A stretch of 64,000 bases of DNA from Ceratodon purpureus (Eukaryota; Streptophyta; Bryopsida; Pseudoditrichales; Ditrichaceae). Shown here piece by piece: positions 1 to 11,606 of this stretch. Where the stretch lies: positions 9,716,772-9,780,771 of the forward strand of contig CM026428.1 of assembly GCA_014871385.1 (NCBI GenBank), written 5' to 3'. The notes beneath the pieces are model-generated. The model saw only the letters and a list, made by a program, of their open reading frames with translations. It was not told the DNA's origin and ran no database searches. Each line of letters starts with the position of its first letter. Position 1 is the first letter of the stretch. A program made the translations under genes and the position numbers.

Positions 1-2282
1 TAAGTAAGCACAGTATCGTGTATGTAGAACCACAGACCTTGCCCGAGATCATTGCCAAACATCCAGTTGCATCACGCTCTAAAACAACAGAGAAAAACTA
101 AAGCGAAGCAAAATTCACCTACCTGACACATAAAACCCTCGGCACAGAAGAAGATCGACAGTCACAGCTCGCATCAGCTCGTGAACGACATTCTAACAGA
201 GCGCCGCAGGCATCAATCGACGATCATAGAATCGGAACGCTCAAGCTCAGCTAAACAGAAAGCAAACAGCCGAACATATACCACTCACGTGTGTCGCATC
301 GACACATAAGCCACTTGAGAGAGAATGACATCGCCGCACAGATGTTCTGACGACTGTCACGACGCCCATTTTTAGCCTCGTCTCTCATTTCTAGATGACA
401 AGAAAAGTTTGGAACTTGCTAGACTGAATGGATTTCTCGGTGGATTTCTAGATGGGTTGCTAGATGGGTTGGCTTGATGGATTGCGAACTTGCTAGTTGG
501 GTTGCTAGTTCACAAACGCGTCTTCGTTGAAGAGCTGGCTCAATGGGTCCTAACACCGAGGAGAGTGTGAACCTGAGACGAAGAATCAAAGTTCGCAGGT
601 GTGACTGTACTAAAGTCTGGCCTAAGGTATATTGTCCGGTAGCAAGTAGAAAACTGACATTGACATGATGATGAGTGATGACTCATGAGTGATGGGTGAT
701 GAGTGTAACTTTGTCTCGGAGTTGAGTTTGGGTAGTAGCTCATGGGAGAGTACGTTGTCTCTGTTCTCGTTTTCCGGATTTTTTGAGCTCAGATCAACCT
801 GTAGACCTTGCCTTTGTTGGTGGGAGTTTGATGGAAATGGCAGCGTTTCGTCACTGGAAGTCCTTTGGTCTGTAATTTACTTGTTTGACGATGTGTTGGC
901 AATTGGGGATCGAGGTTGGAGACCCAACTAGTGTGATTATGGTTTATGCGTGTTCTGTACTGGCGGAGGTGTAAGGAATTGGTGAATGACCGACAGATCT
1001 GCTGAAATTTTCAGGTATGTGGTGCGTGTTTAGGTTGCTCGTGTGAGGTTAATTGAATGCCGTTCAGATGACTGTGCGGTTGCGCCATTGTGCGATTTAA
1101 ACCTTCAGTTGTGTCGTTGAGAATGTTTCGTGCTTGATATTTGGTTCCGACATGTTTCCTTGCTCAATTCATGCTTCGTTGGGACGTTGCGGTGTCGTAC
1201 CATCAGAATGTGGCCATGTGATCTGTTTTCGTTTGAGTAGAAAATATCTGTAGAAATCAGACTCAGCTGTAATTTTTCGATACCGAATTTATTTTGGTCG
1301 CTACTCAACTGTTGATAGTTGCTTCGGGAGCTAAGAGATCTCAGCTTCATTAGCATGAACAGTTTTGTGAATAAGCGCACAATCTGTCTCCTGCATTTGG
1401 ATGGGACTGAACCGAAGGTGTCGATTAGGTGCATGTGCTTCCTCCCCTAAACCCTAATACCTGACGATGCATTTTAGAATCATTGAGAGTTGGCCTAGTT
1501 GTCTTCTCGTTCTCATGACAAAGAATTTGTAGAGTGCATTTGCCAAATGATCCTATGAGTGATAAAATCACAATTACCCACTAGAATGCAGTAAGCTGGG
1601 CGGGGAATTGCAAATACTCAGGGCTCTGATGTAGCACAGCTGGGACTTGAATCTTTAGTTTAGACCTTTCATTCAGATGTCTTGGGCTTTTTGCAGTCCA
1701 AAATACATTTAGGTTTGTTGATATGAGAGGCCCATGATTGTTTGCTGGAATTGTTGGAGGTTGGCTGGGTGGGTCATAGGCGTTTGCAAGCGCTTAGAAG
1801 TTAATTTCTTATTCTTCTTCCTTTTGCTATGTTCCAGTATTTTTGCTGATGAGGACAAGTTCCACATCTATATCTAATTCGCTTAAACCGTCGTTACTTC
1901 ATTTACAAACATGTGAAGGCTCTATGGTTCAATATTATCCCGACAATCTGCGAGTGGAGTTTGATTAGATTCTTGATGGGGTTCCTTTGTTCAAAGTTTT
2001 ACTATGGCGATGAAGATTTATCTGGACGATTACGAGGTTAGACCTAATCCCTTTATCCTCTAGTGATCTAGCTGTAAAGATCTCTGATGGTATAAAGATT
2101 TTCTGATTGGCATAAGTTTTACAAAGTCCTTGTTGGCTTCTCTTGTCGCAGGAATTGGCGCCTGTTCTGAAGTTTCAAAGACGATCACGGTTGCAATCAA
2201 TGAAGAGTTTGATACGAGAGTGTCGAAGTGCAGTGTAACTGCATTATAGCATGTATACTCATCCAGGGATTTAGGGTCCATC
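1..2282. other. Upstream region without a supported gene
   Basis: No coding sequence with family similarity is visible here. On the minus strand a CAG/GTAGGTG-like donor lies near 117-123, so the first 400 bases might hold a non-coding leader exon of a gene leaving the window to the left; this is only a suggestion. Short direct repeats occur at 430-510 (variants of GATGGGTTGCTAG) and 660-710 (TGATGAG variants). The stretch from about 1,000 to 2,282 probably contains the promoter and leader of the gene that follows. A possible first coding exon starts with ATG at 2004 (MAMKIYLDDYE), but its splice phase to the next exon could not be made to fit. Confidence 0.4.
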
Positions 2283-5200
2283 ATGTCCAAAGTTGGTTCC
2301 AGGAAACCGGAGTCCATCGGACAATACCTTACAATCAATCTGACTCAGGATATACTCGGTGTTAGTTCCACGGGGTATGTGATTAGAACCAGCTGCTCTG
2401 ATGGGCAAGCTGCAGCTAGTCGCCCTTGCGCACTGAAGAGGACTTCGACAATGGACGAGGAACCACCTGACCTTGCGAAACTTTCGCATGACAATGTAGT
2501 GCAACTAATGCACTACTGGATTGAAGAGAGGGACTTGTTTTTGGTGATGGAGCTTATGGATGGCGACCTTGCATTGCTCATGGAAGGGACTAAACGACCA
2601 GGAGTATCGCCGTTTTCGCTGTCTGTGGCTGTCGACATAATGGTTCAAATCGCCGAGGGCATGCTTCACTTACATGAGATGAGCGTCTCACATCCACACC
2701 TGAAGTGTGACAATGTACTATACAAGCTGACTACGGAGAAAAAAACTGAGGCGTTCCGAGTGGGCGATGTGGTTGTAAAGTTGGGTGGGTTTGGATGCTC
2801 AAGGCCGGCAGATGTGAAGTCCAAGAACCGGGATGTGGTGTGTTTCGGATTGACTTGTTTGGAGGTACTGACTGGGGACGAATGGTGTGACGAAATATCT
2901 TCTGGAGCTCACGTGGTTCCGGACATGGTCATTGCGAGGTCAAGAATCCCAGATACGACACCGGCTATGCTTAGGGATTGCATAATGAGGTGTCTGGAAA
3001 TGCAACCAACCTTCTCAGAAGTTGTGACGAGTCTTCTGCTGGCAAAATCTTTTATAATGCAAACATGTAAAGATGAAATGATGTACTCAAGTGAGATTGC
3101 TCAAGCCGAATCCACACAGACTATAACGGAAGGTATGCTTGAGATACTGTCCTTGCCTAACAGCACAACGGATGTCGTATTAAGCATCATACTATCCTTT
3201 TTTACTTGCGAATATAATTGGAAGTCGGATTGTCTTGAAAATATGCTATCTCCAGTTCTGACTACAATCTGTTATTCTGATTATTGAGCAGAATTGTCAT
3301 CGACATTTATCTCGAATGGTGGCCTCAAAGAGGTACTATGTTTAACGCAACTTTTTGACCGGAGTATTCTCTTTCTGAATTTTGTGACCACGCAGAGTTG
3401 TTCCAAGCTTGAAAAGCTTCTGACTGGAAGTCATTAGCTTTTGTTAGTGAACATTATGTAGTAATTAAAAATAGTGAGGACGGCAGGCGTGCTTCGACAA
3501 TATTAATATTCTTCCTGTCATTGCATACCATCTAGCAGTCGAGGCTTGAGTGATGAAACGAAATATATGAGCTGCAATTTTAGAAGACAAGCGTAGCACG
3601 ATGTCGATGCCAGTTCGAACTCGTTGCATTCAGTAATTTATGTTCAAAACTTTCTTTCATATCAGGCTGACCTTTTCATGGAACTTTTGATTCACCAGAC
3701 TTTCACTGTGCATGAGCTGCATTCACCACTGGGCGATGTTTCCACTTCTGTACCTGCTACCTTGATCTTTATTCATGGGTTTCACAAGGCTCCAGAAGAA
3801 TGGAGGAGGACATGGATGACACGTAATAACAAGCTCGTATGGTCACAGAAGTGGTTGCCGGACGATCTAGGTGCAGAAAACTTACGCGTTCTTTCTGTGT
3901 CATTTGATGCTAACTCAAACGTAAGCAGCAAGTACAATCGACATGAGATGGGCAAGAATCTAGTTCAGGCACTAGTACTCAGGTATCCTTCTGAACTGTT
4001 TTGGCCCCAGCATTACAAACTATTTAACTGAATAGACCACATTCTATTAGTTCTTCATTAAAATAGTTGAATAGAGATTCCAGATACGCCTTTATCAAGT
4101 TTCTGAATGATTAACGCATGCAGAACTAGTCATAATTTTAAGATAGCCTAAAAACATCCACTTGTGAAATGCTGCAGCCATGCAAGATATGCACTCCAGT
4201 TGAATTCATTGATTCTCGAACTCGTCACCTCGTGGAAATATTTATGGTCGATCATTTTTTATATGCAGGCCTAAGTGGAAACTAGGTGAAACTGAAGGAG
4301 CAATATTCTTGATAGGGCATAGTTTTGGAGGTGTGCTGATCAAAAGCTTGGTTACCGAGGCTCGACACTTCGTTCAAAACAACCTAGGCCAGCAAGAGGC
4401 TGTGAAGTGCGAGAAGTTCTTGGGGAGATTGGCAAAGATAGTATTCTACAGTGTGCCTCAAGCTTCTACCGGTCTAGAATTTGAGAAATACATCTCCCAA
4501 TGCAGGAAGGTTGTTGCGTTACAAGGAAGTTCCTTTCTGCAGTCGCTTGAGGGAGACACGCATTTTGTTGCAGATATGAATAAGCTGAGTGCGGAGTTTG
4601 AAAGTGCGGTTCCTGAGAAGGTGAAGTTTCTTGCATTTCTGGAAGGGAAGCCCATAAGCAAGGTACAGCACTGAATCTCTGAAGATTGTTGAATGTCATC
4701 TAGATCATCTACAAGATTTTGTCCACTATCAATATCTATAGTGATTCTACATTGGTGATGTCCGTAGCGGCCAATACTGGTAACTGCATATCACGTGCTC
4801 ACAAGCTTACACAGTGTCTACACAATTTTTATTCTTTAGATCACGAAATTGGAGGTTATGAACGTCTACATCACGAGGAATTTTACAATGATGTTGCGCA
4901 GGGTTTGAGGGCGTTGCATAATGAGAGTTGATTTATCTAATGGGACTTGAAGTTTCTGCCTTATGTCAAGGGTAGTCTAACTGTACGGGTCTGTGAGATT
5001 GTAGCCAAGTAAAGATTGCTTCATGGTATAGCGGAATGTACACTATATTTTGGGTCATCTTATAATGTTTTCACTCTCTTCGTCTTGGAAACTACGAAAG
5101 CTCCAACGTTCTGGTTTTGCTTCTACAGGAATGTGACTTAATGGTCACTGAAAAATCATGTGAAGGATCATCACACAGCTGGGAGTGGCACAAGATTGAT

Positions 5201-6381
5201 AAAGACAACCATTTTGAAGTTTGCCGACCGAATTCAAAGAATCATACTGGTTACAGGATTCTACTGGAGCATCTCCACCAGCACCTGAATAATCCACATG
5301 ATGGAACGTGTATGGCAGTGAATGTACTTGATTCAGATGTCACACGTGGGCTTGGGAAGCGCCAGGGCGACGACCTGTCCAAAGATTCTGAAGCTTTTCC
5401 CGCGAAGCAGCATTCTGGGAAAAGTCTCAGTTTTCGGGAGGAAGGATCTTCCGGATCTGCGGTTTTCTCTGTGACTCCTGTGGTTTCTGAACACGCGAGT
5501 CCAGAATCAAATGCGGTCGTAACAGGCGCATCATCAGTTCCTACCACCGAGTATTCAACCCTTCCGGATGTTGATTCTGATAAGCCAAGCGATCAGATCA
5601 GCAGGTATGTTTCCTCTTTCTTCTTTAGTCATGTATTTTGTACGTATTATTCACTCGTCGCTGCTCATGTCCTTCAGTAGATAAAAGAGCTTTGATCATG
5701 AGATGTAATGTTCTTAAGTAAATTCTACGTGTTCTTCATATACTGAGAGATTTTGGAGAGATATGCTGCTACAATCTGGATGCCTGGCCCAGTCTTGGTT
5801 GACTTGTAAAAACTGGAAGCGGAATTTGTGAACGCAGAGAGCAAGACTTGCCTGCTGAAAATCTCGAACAAGAGAACGATGATACTGATTGTAAGGAAGG
5901 TGGAGTACGATGGCGAGAGACTTTGGGAAAGTTCGTTACAGAGTACAGGCCTCCACGTTTCAAGTGGAAGCTGTGGATGGGAATATACAATTCTATAGAT
6001 GAGGCTCGGCGAGCATACGATTGTGCCAGGTTTTATGCCGGCCAAGACAAGGGCACTGGGTTCTATTTCGAAGACTCTCCGGCGTTGTTTGCAGAACTGG
6101 GCCCCCTCAACCGGCCTCTAGCTTCAGTCTCGAAAGACATCAAAGACAAAGCTTTCAACGTGGAGCTCAAGAAACGAGCCAAGCAGGTCATCAGCAAAGT
6201 CAAGGATGCACAAACCAGCACTAGAAATGTGCAAATCAGCACTGATCAGCAGCTGAAACCTTTGCATTCCGACCCAAATGAGTCACTCGATCCGTTTGAG
6301 ATTGACTCGCAGGTCCAACAGTGGGAAGGGTCCAGTTCACAATGGAGTTTTTATGCGTCTCAACTCGACCAAGAGCACTGA
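2283..6381 (+). CDS. Degenerate kinase + SERAC1-like alpha/beta hydrolase + AP2-like domain protein
   Basis: This multi-exon gene appears to join three modules. The first (2283 to about 3132) is kinase-like: it has the N-lobe lysine (CALKR), a hinge-like LVMELMDGDL and HPHLKCDN in place of HRDLKxxN, while DFG is GFG. The catalytic Asp and the metal-binding Asp are therefore missing, and a pseudokinase is likely. The second (about 3699-3982, 4269-4662, 5129-5604) is an alpha/beta hydrolase: FIHGF oxyanion region, GHSFGG nucleophile elbow, and DNHFEVCRP with the likely catalytic His, as in SERAC1/PGAP1-like enzymes. The third (5838-6381) matches an AP2/ERF fold: GVRWRETLGKFVTEYR, then WMGIYNSIDEARRAYD. 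Donors and acceptors around 3982/4269, 4662/5129 and 5604/5838 are in phase; the join between kinase and hydrolase is not resolved. An in-frame TAG lies at 2247-2249, so the true 5' end is uncertain. Substrate unknown. Confidence 0.7.
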
Positions 6382-7825
6382 AGGGATATCTAGAATTCTA
6401 GTCTGAGGTATGCAAATAGATTTTTTGTTAACACTGTTAACATTTGAGTTTAAATTCACAGTGTTGTCAAAACTGAAAACTTAGAAATGTAACTAGGTAC
6501 TGTTGATAATATTTATTCTTGGTTTTCAAAACTTACGAAATTTGATAACCTGATGGTTGAGACCTTCGCACTTGAACTACTTTGTAATTTGCTGTTGAAA
6601 ATAGTAAAGATTCATGACACACCAAGTAAGCGATATGCTTTCTACTTGGAGCACTTGAGCACATCAGACCAACTCCGTTTGCTTGTTACAATTTTTTAAC
6701 TCTTAAACGACGAAGAGCTTTTCTCATTTCTAACGTGGAGGTTAGAATTATGTCCTATTTCGCGCATAAACATTAGCTTATGTTGCGTCCACAATAATCA
6801 TGTCTTAAACATTCATAAACTATAAACTCTAAATTAAATTTCTAACTCTTTGGTAAAACTACATTGTTTTCAATTTTTTAAATTGTTTTTAACTCCAATT
6901 TCATTTAAAGTTAAAAACATGACTTAATTCCAATTAGAGCTAAAATATGCTAATCCTTACTTCTTAGAAAGGCATATTTTTATATTTAGAAAGTAATGTA
7001 ATGAAAAAATTATTTACCCTTGCACTACCATATTAAAGCAACATATCCATTGGAACAAAGTTGTAGAATATTATTTTTAAGTGTAATTCTTGAACCAATC
7101 TCTTTGGAAAATAAAATAAAATAAAATAAAAATCCTTCGGTTTTCCATTCAACTTTTTTTAACAAAAATCTGAATTTTTAAATTAAAATACAAAAATCCT
7201 AAAACATTCATCATAAGTGTTTTTTTAATTTTTAATTTAATTTTTTTTGAATCTTTGAAACTTTTAAATGAACTAGTATATGTTTACAACATTCAAGTAT
7301 ATTGCAATGAGAAGGGACAAACAAACACTTTCATTTTGAGATGGTCTCCTTCAAAACTGGAATTTTTTTCTTTTTCTCTCCTTTATTTCTCCTTTTCTTA
7401 TCCTTTTTTTTTTATCTTTTTCCTTTTTTTTCCAGTGACAAATAACAATTTCTCTCTTTTCCTTTTTTTTTTCTTTTTGTTTAGAGTATAAAGCAACACC
7501 AGGAAAAGGTCAGAGGGGCGACTGCGACGAGTGGAAAGCAAAGCAAGGACCGGAACCCAGGCATTGTTATTGTTAATACTGTAAGTGTTTATATTGTTTA
7601 TTGTGATTGACCTCTGTCTGTGTACAAGTCAGTCCACTCCAACATCCACCTCACACAACTCACTTCCTCTCTCTCTCTTGCTGTCTGTATTGTCTCCCGC
7701 AGCCCTAATTCTCTGGCAACGCACTCCACTGCACTGCACTGCACCACCATCGCCATCATCATCATCACCACCATCATCGCAGTTTGAGGACACCGCCGAG
7801 GCCGCCTCGCGTGGCACACCCCGCC
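6382..7825. other. AT-rich intergenic region and UBC13 promoter/leader
   Basis: No gene is seen. 6,400-7,350 is AT-rich with A/T homopolymer runs and an AAAAT-type repeat near 7,108-7,130. From about 7,360 to 7,485 the plus strand is almost pure pyrimidine (T and C), followed by CT-rich sequence at 7,665-7,690. The stretch 7,490-7,825 probably holds the transcription start and 5' leader of the ubiquitin-conjugating enzyme gene. A CAT/ATC/ACC-rich microsatellite-like stretch lies at 7,745-7,782. Confidence 0.5.
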
Positions 7826-10085
7826 ATGTCGGCCCCCGCCACCGCCAACGCCGCCCTCCCCCGCCGCATCATCAAGGTACCAAACAAAATCACTCCACTA
7901 CATCGGACAACATGGGCTTGCATTTATTCTCTCGGGGAATGTCCAATTGGGAGGTCAATTTCGCTGTGGTAGGGTTTTGTTGTGTCGGGATTCAGTCGGG
8001 GGGAGTTGCGGTGGTTGATCTGGGGGTGGGTGGGATTGTGGGAGCTGGTTGGGGGTTTTGGGAAGGTTAGGGTAGGTGGAGGGGGAGGTGAGGGTGATTG
8101 TGGATCGGCTGGTTTGGTGGTGATGAGGTTTGACGTGTTGGTGTGGTTGTGTTGGTTGTGTACAGGAAACGCAACGATTGCTTAGTGAGCCAGGTACGTG
8201 ATGGAGTGGAGGGGTGTGTGTGATGTGTTGGAACTTCGGGGTGTTGTGGATTAGATTGCGGTTTTTGATGAAGGAGTGGGGTTGGATTGTGTCGGGTGTT
8301 GGTGTTGACAGTTTCCAAGTGTTGAATTTGGCAGAATTTTATGCTGTTATTGTATCTCGTAGGAATGTGAGGTGTGCTGGTGGGAGGGATTGCTGGTTGG
8401 TGTTGAGGTTGGAGTGTTGCTTAGCGGGTTTTAAGAGTTGTACTGATGGTGTATCTTTTTCAGCTCCGGGCATTAGTGCGTCTCCGTCTGAGGAGAATTT
8501 GCGGTATTTCAATGTCATGATTTTGGGGCCATCTCAATCTCCTTATGAAGGTATTTTGCGGAATATTTGGTTTTTTTTGCTGTTGGATAGATGTATTGTG
8601 GTGATCTGCGTCTGTATGTAGGTTTAATGCTGATTTGGTATGAAGAATTGCGAAGTATTTCATGAGATCTGCGTTGTTCTGTATACGTGATTGGCTTCTT
8701 TGTGAATATTGTGAGAATTCAGCTTCCCGAAGGTTTTTTTTAATAAGAGCTGGCTGTGTGATTTTGACTTTGAGTTCAGGTGGTGTCTTTAAGCTGGAGT
8801 TGTTTTTGCCTGAGGAGTATCCAATGGCTGCACCGAAGGTCAGCCAACTAAACTCATGGTTACACTATGGTAGAGGATCACTTTTTATGATGCTTATCAA
8901 AGATGCTCTAGCAGGGTCTCACTCGCCTTGTTTATGGATTGTCGTTGCAGTACGTTAGGGTATCACTGTAAGAAATTGTTCTCGCTACTAACGCATGTTC
9001 GATTGTGTTATGGGGACCGTTTTCAGGTCCGGTTCTTGACGAAGATATACCACCCTAATATTGATAAGGTAGGACACATCATCTCACTGATGTGATTGAC
9101 GAACATGAGGTTTGAGTATCAGTTAGAGCCAAAATTATTCGGATTGCAGGAAATATTGAGGGACAATCCAAAATAATTAATATGACTTCATCTCTCATTG
9201 TCCTGTACTGATCGGTATTGCAAATTTGAGGGCATTGCTTCACATTGTTCACTTGTTGCTTTATGTTTCAGCTGGGGCGCATCTGTTTGGATATCCTTAA
9301 AGACAAATGGAGCCCAGCTCTTCAAATTCGCACCGTGCTACTGAGGTTAGTGTTAGCCTCATACTGCGTCCTTAGGGTTCCTGTTTTAATCATTAATTGC
9401 TGATAGAGTGGCACTAGGCTGCCTTGTTACCGCCTTGATGACGGCGGGATGCGTGGTCATAATTTATGCTGTGTTCACACCCACGGCACGGAGTAGCGCT
9501 TGATCAAATATCGGTGGTTGATGATAACATTGTGAGGATAATCAACTGCTCATTTAGTGCTTGAAAAGTAAGATTAGGATGGGGTTAGCCGTCATAAGCG
9601 CGACTCGTTTTCTTCTACATGCAAAACTTTAATGACATGGCATCTTTTGGCAGCATTCAGGCTCTCTTGAGTGCACCGAACCCAGATGATCCACTGGCTG
9701 AAAATATTGCCAAGCACTGGAAGACGAACGAAGCGGAGGCTATGGAGACTGGTGAGTGCATTCGTAGCCATGATATTGTTGTGCGAGCAGGACCTTGGTC
9801 GTTTGGTGCATGATTTCATGGATGTGTGTCTCGGAAGATTTCCCTAGAGCAATGGTTTTTCTTACTGCGTGCTTGCTGTATTGGTTTTTAAGTGGAGAAG
9901 AAGTTGAGAAGAATATTAATAGACATAGATGAATCCAGAAGGTTACGGTGGCTCTGCAGTACATGTCCATTCTTCGTCATGAGACGATTCATTTTGTTTC
10001 TTCCGTCCGCTGATTACTTGCTCTGTGCATGTGTTTAATGCTGGGAGCAGCAAGGGAGTGGACTAAAGCATATGCAAGCGCTTAA
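7826..10085 (+). CDS. UBC13: Ubiquitin-conjugating enzyme E2, UBC13 type
   Basis: Encodes a 157-residue E2 of the UBC13 class (Arabidopsis UBC35/36), which with a Uev/MMS2 partner builds Lys63-linked ubiquitin chains in DNA-damage tolerance and signalling. Eight exons fit in phase: 7826-7876, 8166-8193, 8464-8550, 8780-8838, 9027-9068, 9272-9345, 9654-9751 and 10051-10085. The protein starts [17 protein letters not shown] and carries YHPN (the HPN motif), [13 protein letters not shown] with the catalytic Cys at about residue 94, and [16 protein letters not shown], all typical of UBC13. All introns use GT-AG. Length is close to the usual 153 residues. The ATG was chosen because it opens the conserved N-terminal helix; upstream is a pyrimidine-rich leader. 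Confidence 0.97.
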
Positions 10086-11606
10086 AGACTCACTGGTGCT
10101 CGGGTTCAATCTATGAAAAGCTGAGAAACTTAGAACAGGGACGAGATTGAGGAAGATCTTGTCCTATCAGCGACAGTATTGGATGAGTTACCATGTGCGA
10201 TTGGTGCCAGGGTCTCCCATAAGAATTTTTATTGTCGAGTAGTCATCTCCATGCTTCTTAGGGTCGTGGTTTGTCCATTTAAGCAGGGGTAGTGAAAGTA
10301 ATCCAGTTCTTCGACGTTCTGGTCCGTTAGAAACTTACCCTGTTTAACTTCCTTGGAATAGTCATCTCCTATCCAAATGTTGTGTCCAGGACAGGGCCTA
10401 TTTTGATGTTCTGTATAGCAGGCAGCCTTTTAATTTGTAAGACCTTCGATTGAGTCAGATTCTTTACGCCATCCCAGCGAAGGCCGAAATCATTTGTAGC
10501 GCATGTGATCCAGGAATTACAGTATATATGATTGACTCAAAATTGGACGATACTAAAATTTTGGACATGTGTGCCTGCTTTAGACAGATTTCATGTGCAT
10601 GGCATTTGTGAGCAGAGACAGCAAAGACTGACTCCCAAAACTGAGTCAATGTTTTGATTTCTTTCATTCTAAAATCTATAACACATGAAATGTTGAGTCA
10701 AATTTGTGTAAAAGGTAGATTATGCAAGGTGTGCAAAAATAAAATAAGAAATAGGTTCAAGCAAAAATTGTATGCAGTTTTCAATAATTATCAAAAATAT
10801 GATAAATTCATCTTTCCCGTCAGTATGATATTTTTCACTAACATCTTTTGTGAAACAAAATGTTGGTATATGGCACTCTATGAGGTGCTCTTATTCCAAT
10901 TACATGTGGTTCAACAAAACATGACATCTAATTTTATTCAATAATTTGTTACATGCCATATCTTCACCCTAGGTATAAATTGTATTTGCTGTAGAACTAA
11001 GAAAACCTGTAATAATTCTTAAAAAGTCTCTTGGAGATAATAGATAAAGTGTTATTTTTTGGTGTTTGTTTTTTGAAGAAATCTCTTGATTGGAATTCCA
11101 GTGGCTCAACATAATTACACCAACAAAAAGTCTTACTTTACTTTTGACCTAAAATCCATTTTAAGTGTAAAATCATTTCAAATACATCAAAATAATATTA
11201 TATATTATTAATAATAAATAGCTTTTTGAACATTAAATTGGATATTCCAACATATAAAGCAGAAATAGCTTGTTTTCATTTCATATTCTAATTCTACACT
11301 TTTATTGTTGGTAGTCTTTGGAAATAGTCTAAGTATAAAATCTTGTTTAAATTTCTACTATCCTACAACACAAATACAAAAGGATTAACTTTTAAGTAAT
11401 GATAGATGTTTAAAAGAGACAATAAACACTTTTAAACAACTATCATTCAATCCTACTATATCAAAATGTGTACAACAACTCAACCTTAAACACATGTCTT
11501 TCATCATGTAGTTCCGGACGAAGTTCTCTCTAAAATCCATCACCTATAATGGGATGAAGGAAGTATAAATGTGTACATGTAGCACACAAGTGAAAGGAAG
11601 CGACGA
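10086..11606. other. 3' region of UBC13 and AT-rich spacer
   Basis: The first few hundred bases are likely the 3' untranslated region of the UBC13 gene. From 10,640 onward the DNA is AT-rich and without recognisable genes or similarity. The right end probably includes the 3' untranslated region of the minus-strand invertase, whose stop codon is at 11607-11609. Confidence 0.5.

Noticed and set aside
4719..4931. Open frame of 70 codons between hydrolase exons
   Set aside because: It lies in an intron: exons ending 4662 and starting 5129 join in phase and in the expected SERAC1-like order.
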